This document shows positions 59,293 to 64,000 of a stretch of 64,000 nt of DNA, in pieces. Every line of letters begins with the position of its first letter. Position 1 is the first letter of the stretch. The notes below the pieces were generated by a model. That model did no database searches, was not told where the DNA came from, and was given only the letters and a program-made list of their open reading frames with translations. Both the position numbers and the translations under genes were made by a program. The DNA is from Pelecanus crispus (Eukaryota; Chordata; Aves; Pelecaniformes; Pelecanidae). Where the stretch lies: positions 7,054,501 through 7,118,500 of the forward strand of contig NC_134656.1 in the NCBI RefSeq assembly GCF_030463565.1, read 5' to 3'.

Positions 59293-59720
59293 CCCGCTGA
59301 TCCGCCGTTTCTCCTCCCTTTGGGGCGCCCCGGGGGATTGGGGGGAGTGGTGTGTGCGTGTGTTTGCCGCTGGCCGCTCGCAGCCGGAGCATCCCTGACC
59401 GACGGGACCCGCTCCCTCCCCTCGCCCCCCCGGGCGGGCAGCTCGGGGGGCGCCGGCTCCGCTGCACCGCCCCGGCCGCGGCCCCGCATCCCCGGGGGCT
59501 GGCAACGTCGGCCTGGAGCAGGGCTCCGGGCACCCACACCGCTGTTGCAGCAGCATTACAGCCGTATTTGGGGTGCGGCGGGGGAGCCCCGTCGGGGGCG
59601 GTGAGCGTGCCGGCCCTCGGCCCCTCCGCGGTTTGCCCCCCCGCAGAGAAAGCGCAGGCGATGGGGAGCGGCGAGGGGATGCCCCGCCGAGCACCCACCG
59701 CCTGCCCAGCTCCCTGCCTC

Positions 59721-62700
59721 AGCTCCCAGCCCCCCTTCTGCAGGAGGCGAGAAGAAAACGTGCCCACTCCGCGGCTAGTTTTTTCCCCAACCTATTAGTT
59801 TGCTTAATAAACACGATTCCAGCTAGGTTTTCTTCCTGCTCCTTCCCGATGGAGCTGGAGGAGCAGAGTCCCCTGGCCATAGCGTGCTGTGAGCCTGCAG
59901 CGGGGAGGTTGTGTTAGCAATTCACGGGCAGAAGTGGCAGACCTTGACACCAGGCACTTTAGGCCCTAGGTTAGATGCTGCGTGGCATGTGGCAGAGGTT
60001 CAGCAGCGATGCGCAGCTGCCTCGGGCTCCTGCAAGGAGTTTCTCTGGCTTTTGTACACAAGACGTTTTGTTGAGCTGGATGCTTCACGGCAGGAGATGG
60101 ATATCTGAGAGGGAGGGAGCTCACACGAGCCTGCCTGCAGCCACTGCATGGGACAGGGGTGAGGAAGACCCACATTCCCAGCCTGTCCCTGCCCTTGAGG
60201 CAGGGGCTGACCACAAATGTGACTGCAGCTGCGTTTACCTCGGTCTCCTCATTCATAAAACAAGGGTAGTAATCCCAGGGCTGGCGACAGCTGGATTCTT
60301 ATCAGGTGGGACCAAGGGAGAAGTGGGAGCCATGGTCCCCAAGACCCTTGCCTCTCTGCCCAATGATCCCGAGATACCTCCTCAGGGCTCTGACATTTTG
60401 CCTGCGGTGTGTGATCACTCCGTGCTGGAGAGAGACTCCGATTTTTTTTTATTCCCTCCATTTTATATCCATTAGGAGTAGCAGTGCCATGAACTTCACT
60501 GCTGTTAGCCAGAGTGTTGCTCCAAAGGACGACATTGCTGGACTGCGTGTAATTGAACTTGGTTCGTTAGTGCAGGAAGCAGACTCCACATAAAAAAAAA
60601 AAAAATCAAAACCCAAAAACAGTCAAAACACCACAATGCTAAATATGAAATCAGGATTCATATATTTAGTTAGGCTCTTTCCTGAAAGCAAAAAGATAAA
60701 CAGGCTCTTGACACAATATGCATAATTCATACTTTAAAAAAGAAAGCCTTGGTGGAGCATACATTCCTACAGCTAATTGCTTATACTACAATAAGAAGAA
60801 AAAGGCCCAGTACCACAAAAAGAAAGAATCCCATAGGCTAAAACAGCAGAAAAGCAAGTTTTTTCAAATACAGACACAGAAATGAGCTGAAAAAACATTG
60901 CTCAGCCCAATTCAGGCTGTAGCTAATACAAATCCTTCCATACGAGCCTCCCATTCCTTTTGCCCTTTTAGAAAAAGGAGCGGGCATTGTCACTGAGCTA
61001 TATTTGCACTGTAAAAACGTCTGCCATGAGATGCTCTCTTTATCCTTTCCTCTGCTTTCAGGGTATATGCAGCCTATATGATAACTGAAATGATGCATCA
61101 TCTTTTAAGAAAACAACTGCTGGGGCACAACGGTGATGGTTTGGGGAAGGTTCCTCCAGTGACAGAGATGGGTACCAGGTACAAAAGATCTTCTCCGTCC
61201 CCAGCTGTGAGGGGTCCTGCAGCCTGTGCACCTTCAGGGAGTCAATCAAGTGTGTTAAGTGTCTTTTTTAAAATATCCATTTCTGCATGTACATACGTAC
61301 TTACACACACACAGACACACACAAGTTTAAAATCCTAATAGATAAATAATCTAAACACTTTCAAAGATGATTTTGAACACAACATAAAGGAGTTCAGCAG
61401 AGATGCAGGCAGTACCTGTACAGTAGGAATGGAATTTACGGAGCAGTCAGATGCGTTATTTTTAGTTACCTTTCACTCTTCAGTCCTCTTAAAGGAGTCG
61501 TGAAATCAGTAAACTGACCTCAATGTCAGGGAAATGGGTCATGAGAGTTGAAGCTGAGGATTTTCCCTGTAGGCAATTTAAATAAGTAAAGAAAAAAAAT
61601 TCAGTTACTCTTTTACTTCCACAGTCCAGTTTCTTGAAACCTCCTAATCCCTCTAAATGGCCAGTCTTCCCCGGAGTCCTCCATCAAAGCTCAGTTGGAC
61701 AAAATCTGAAACGTATCATGTATGGGGGAAAAGCTCGGAGGGACAAAAGATTTAGAGACAAATACAAAACTCCCAAACTCTTCGGTCTTTTTATCACTTA
61801 GCAGCAAAGAAGAGCACAAGGACACTCTCCTCCCTTCCGTGTCCCTGTTAACAGATTACCACGGGTGTTCGCTCAATTGCGATGCGTTGGAAAATACAGA
61901 GGGTTTGGTGGCACCACGTTTCCTCCTTCGCGGTGCTTCTCTATTGCTGGTGCGCTGGGGAGCTGCAACTCTGTTACAAGGCAAGATGAAGCAGAGGCAG
62001 CAGGGGGGAATGAACTGCTGGCAAAAATTACATCAGTCAAAACTCTACACATAATGCACTCTGTCATTTATAATCACGCTAATAAGGCACCAGTGAAGGG
62101 CTGTCAGCATTATAAAATATCAGGTGCCAGCAAATACCTCCAAATTCTTCCAAACCTGCTCCAAGCTGAGTTCTCAAGGACTTGATTTTGCAGGTGTATC
62201 TGCAGAGACAGGAGTCCAGGATGATGTTGCATGGTTACTGTAGCAAATATATGCAGGCTCTGATTTTTTTATATAGAGAGAGCTCTATTTTTTCCATGCA
62301 AAATTATTTGCAAAACTTCATGCAGCACTGCTGCTAAGGCACAAAGGAGATACTCCATGGTGTAAGAATTCACACTACTTAGAAACCTCTTATCTATGTT
62401 CAGCTAGGAATAAAATGGAGGCAATATGATTCAGGGTGCTTCAGTTCAAATCTGAATTCAGGTGGCCTTTCAGGCATCTTAACTTTTGGTCTTCTAACTT
62501 TTCTTCTGTCATCCATTTCCCCCTCTACACGATTTCCTGTCATTGCTGTCGTTAGCAGAGTTTTGCACAGGAACACTGCTGTGATCAGACAGCCATGGCT
62601 CTCCATGCCTGATCCCTAGCTCTTTCTTTTTGCCTATGCTACATCTCTACCTGCTGGAGTAGTGAAAAGTGCCCAGAATGTATCAGTCCAGAGAAGCTGA

Positions 62701-63769
62701 AGTGCTGTATCAAAGGTATTCGGTGGATTTCCAACCTCTGACATAGCTGTTTCAGGAAAGAGCCAAGAGTTCCTGTCCCATGGGATTTAGGAGCCACAGT
62801 CCAGACCCCACTGGCCAACACAGTTCAAGCAGCTTTAAAGCTTCTCCTCCTACTACTACAAAAATCTGTCTCCGGAAAGCACTAAGTCAGTGTAAGTTCA
62901 CTCTACCAATGCAAATGTATTAAAAAAGAGGCTGACATAACTTGGTAGCAGCAGTTCTGTGCTGCATAAGATGTCTTTTGCCCACACCACTGCACTAGAT
63001 GTGGCCCATCATCCTGTCACCAAAACAGGTTTACAAAAACTCCAAAGCTGACTCTACCCATGTGCTTTGACTAACTCAGCAGAAGGGGAGCTGTCGGTCC
63101 ACACCTGATCCGGATCAAATTTACAGCTAGAGGAGTTGGTGGTCCAGAGAGCTGAGACGAATGACCCTGGCAGCACAGTCTTGGACAGCAGCTGAGGGAA
63201 GCCTGGGAGGGGACATGAGGAGAGCTGCTCCCTCCCTCTGGGGCATGGGGAAGTTCTGCTTTGTGGAGCCATAGGCAAGGGTCTGTCAAGGAACAAGAGG
63301 GAACCTGGAGGGCAGGGAAGGCAGTTTTTACAACTGAGAGTTGTATCCGTGCGAGACGGACGGTTGCCTTTGGAAGACAGCCCTGATGCTGAGAGGAGAG
63401 GAACGAGGCCACCACTTCCTTGTGCTGGGCTGCGTTAGAATTGAAAACAATCACAGCAGCGAAACAAAACCAGCTCAGCTGAACAGATGCAAATCCAGCA
63501 GCAGACACGGGCTCAAACCAGGTCAAGCTGCACCCATGCAAATTATGGGTTACCCCAGAGCGCACCATGTCCACACCAAGGGTGTGTGCCTGTGTGCTGC
63601 CAGAATGACTTGAGCTCCAGCCTGGGTCCAGGCTGTCGGGCAATGCTTGCCCCGGGGGGGAGCCTGGCAAACTGCCCCGTGCAGGCACAGCAAGGCTCTC
63701 CTGCAAGTCCCCTCACTGAGTGCCAGATGCATCGCTCCTTGGAGACTGCCCATACAGCTACGCAGCAGA
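59721..63769. other. TFAP2C upstream flank beyond the CpG islands
   Basis: Non-coding, unique-looking sequence. An open frame of 211 codons on the minus strand (63071-63706) has no recognisable domain. No RNA gene or clear mobile element apart from the CA repeat at 61301. Confidence 0.6.
61301..61323 (+). repeat. (AC)n microsatellite
   Basis: Short, interrupted CA repeat, about 11 dinucleotides, with one AG interruption. Confidence 0.8.
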
Positions 63770-63935
63770 GCTGCAGAGAGAAGACTAGCTAGCCCGAGGG
63801 GAGATTTACCAGTATAGCTAGACCGATAAAGCACTCCTCTTGTGTAAACACAGAATACACCAGCTAAAGTGCTCTTCTGTCAGCATAGCTTATCCCAGCA
63901 TAGTTTTGCCAAAGGAATCCTCGCTCGCATTTCAG
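63770..63935. mobile_element. Probable ancient amniote DNA-transposon relic
   Basis: TTTACCAGTATAGCTAGACC, then AAAGCACTCCTCTTGTGTAA, ACACCAGCTAAAGTGCTCTT and CAGCATAGCTTATCCCAGCA resemble a dispersed amniote repeat with the words TATAGCTATACCGG, TGTAGAC and CAGCTTACACCAGC. Diverged; family name not certain. Confidence 0.45.
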
Positions 63936-64000
63936 CGAGACTGTAAATCTGTTGTAGCATGGTTAGGAACCGCTCAGAGCAACATCACCGCAAATAGCAC

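Larger units (their letters stand above)
57690..59720. promoter_or_regulatory. Upstream CpG island without a recognised gene
   Basis: About 2 kb of very CpG-dense sequence starting about 2.2 kb upstream of the TFAP2C ATG, separated from the gene island by AT-rich sequence. It contains a 28-bp duplicated module (59184, 59265), a 10-bp tandem repeat (59015-59049), a C20 run (59069-59088) and a CCAAT box on the minus strand (58325-58329). No AP-2-like or other protein match was seen in any frame. It may be an alternative TFAP2C promoter or the promoter of a non-coding RNA. Confidence 0.65.

Noticed and set aside
58589..59767. 392-codon minus-strand open frame, with overlapping frames of 357, 325 and 286 codons
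   Set aside because: The region is a CpG island with few AT-rich stop codons, so most frames are open. The products are low-complexity Gly/Ala/Pro/Arg, carry the same duplicated DNA in different frames and match no family.
63071..63706. 211-codon minus-strand open frame
   Set aside because: No recognisable domain or family, no flanking exon signals; probable chance frame.

Overview
This window looks like nuclear DNA from a bird. It holds a 5'-truncated CR1 LINE 3' end of the standard avian type, repeats are sparse, vertebrate intron/exon structure is clear, large CpG islands are present, and the single protein gene matches vertebrate AP-2gamma closely. The species cannot be read from the sequence. 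Avian is inferred; a crocodilian cannot be strictly excluded.

The only protein-coding gene I can support is TFAP2C (transcription factor AP-2gamma), on the minus strand at 46971-55511. I reconstructed seven coding exons, each bounded by GT-AG introns and with codon phases that join exactly: 48+477+52+223+119+142+286 = 1347 nt, 448 codons plus stop. The N-terminal SUMO consensus (Val-Lys10-Tyr-Glu), the proline/tyrosine-rich activation region with its PPxY motif, the basic region and the helix-span-helix dimerisation domain are all intact. The first three exons lie in a CpG island. A second CpG island at about 57.7-59.7 kb, upstream of the gene, has no recognisable coding content and may be another promoter. 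Between the islands are AT-rich, motif-dense blocks, including a perfect octamer and a TTACGTAA palindrome.

Positions 1-45,200, downstream of TFAP2C, form a gene desert with no supportable exon. In mammals TFAP2C and BMP7 are convergent neighbours across a large intergenic region rich in enhancers, so this stretch is probably the TFAP2C side of that interval (inference from synteny). It contains two CR1 3' ends (11.6-12.2 kb), a much older antisense CR1 relic (27.3-27.8 kb), a small orphan CpG island (39.1-39.4 kb), several homeodomain/AP-1-rich stretches that look like conserved non-coding elements, and some unusual perfect palindromes and inverted repeats (3.86, 14.1, 22.7 and 45.3 kb).

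Upstream, 59.7-64 kb is non-coding, apart from what looks like an ancient amniote DNA-transposon relic at the right edge. I found no tRNA, rRNA, CRISPR, operon or viral gene. Long open frames in the GC-rich islands are composition artefacts. No new multi-gene system is evident. The most interesting material is regulatory: the upstream island with a duplicated 28-bp module, the octamer block, and a U/GUU-rich tract early in the TFAP2C 3' UTR.
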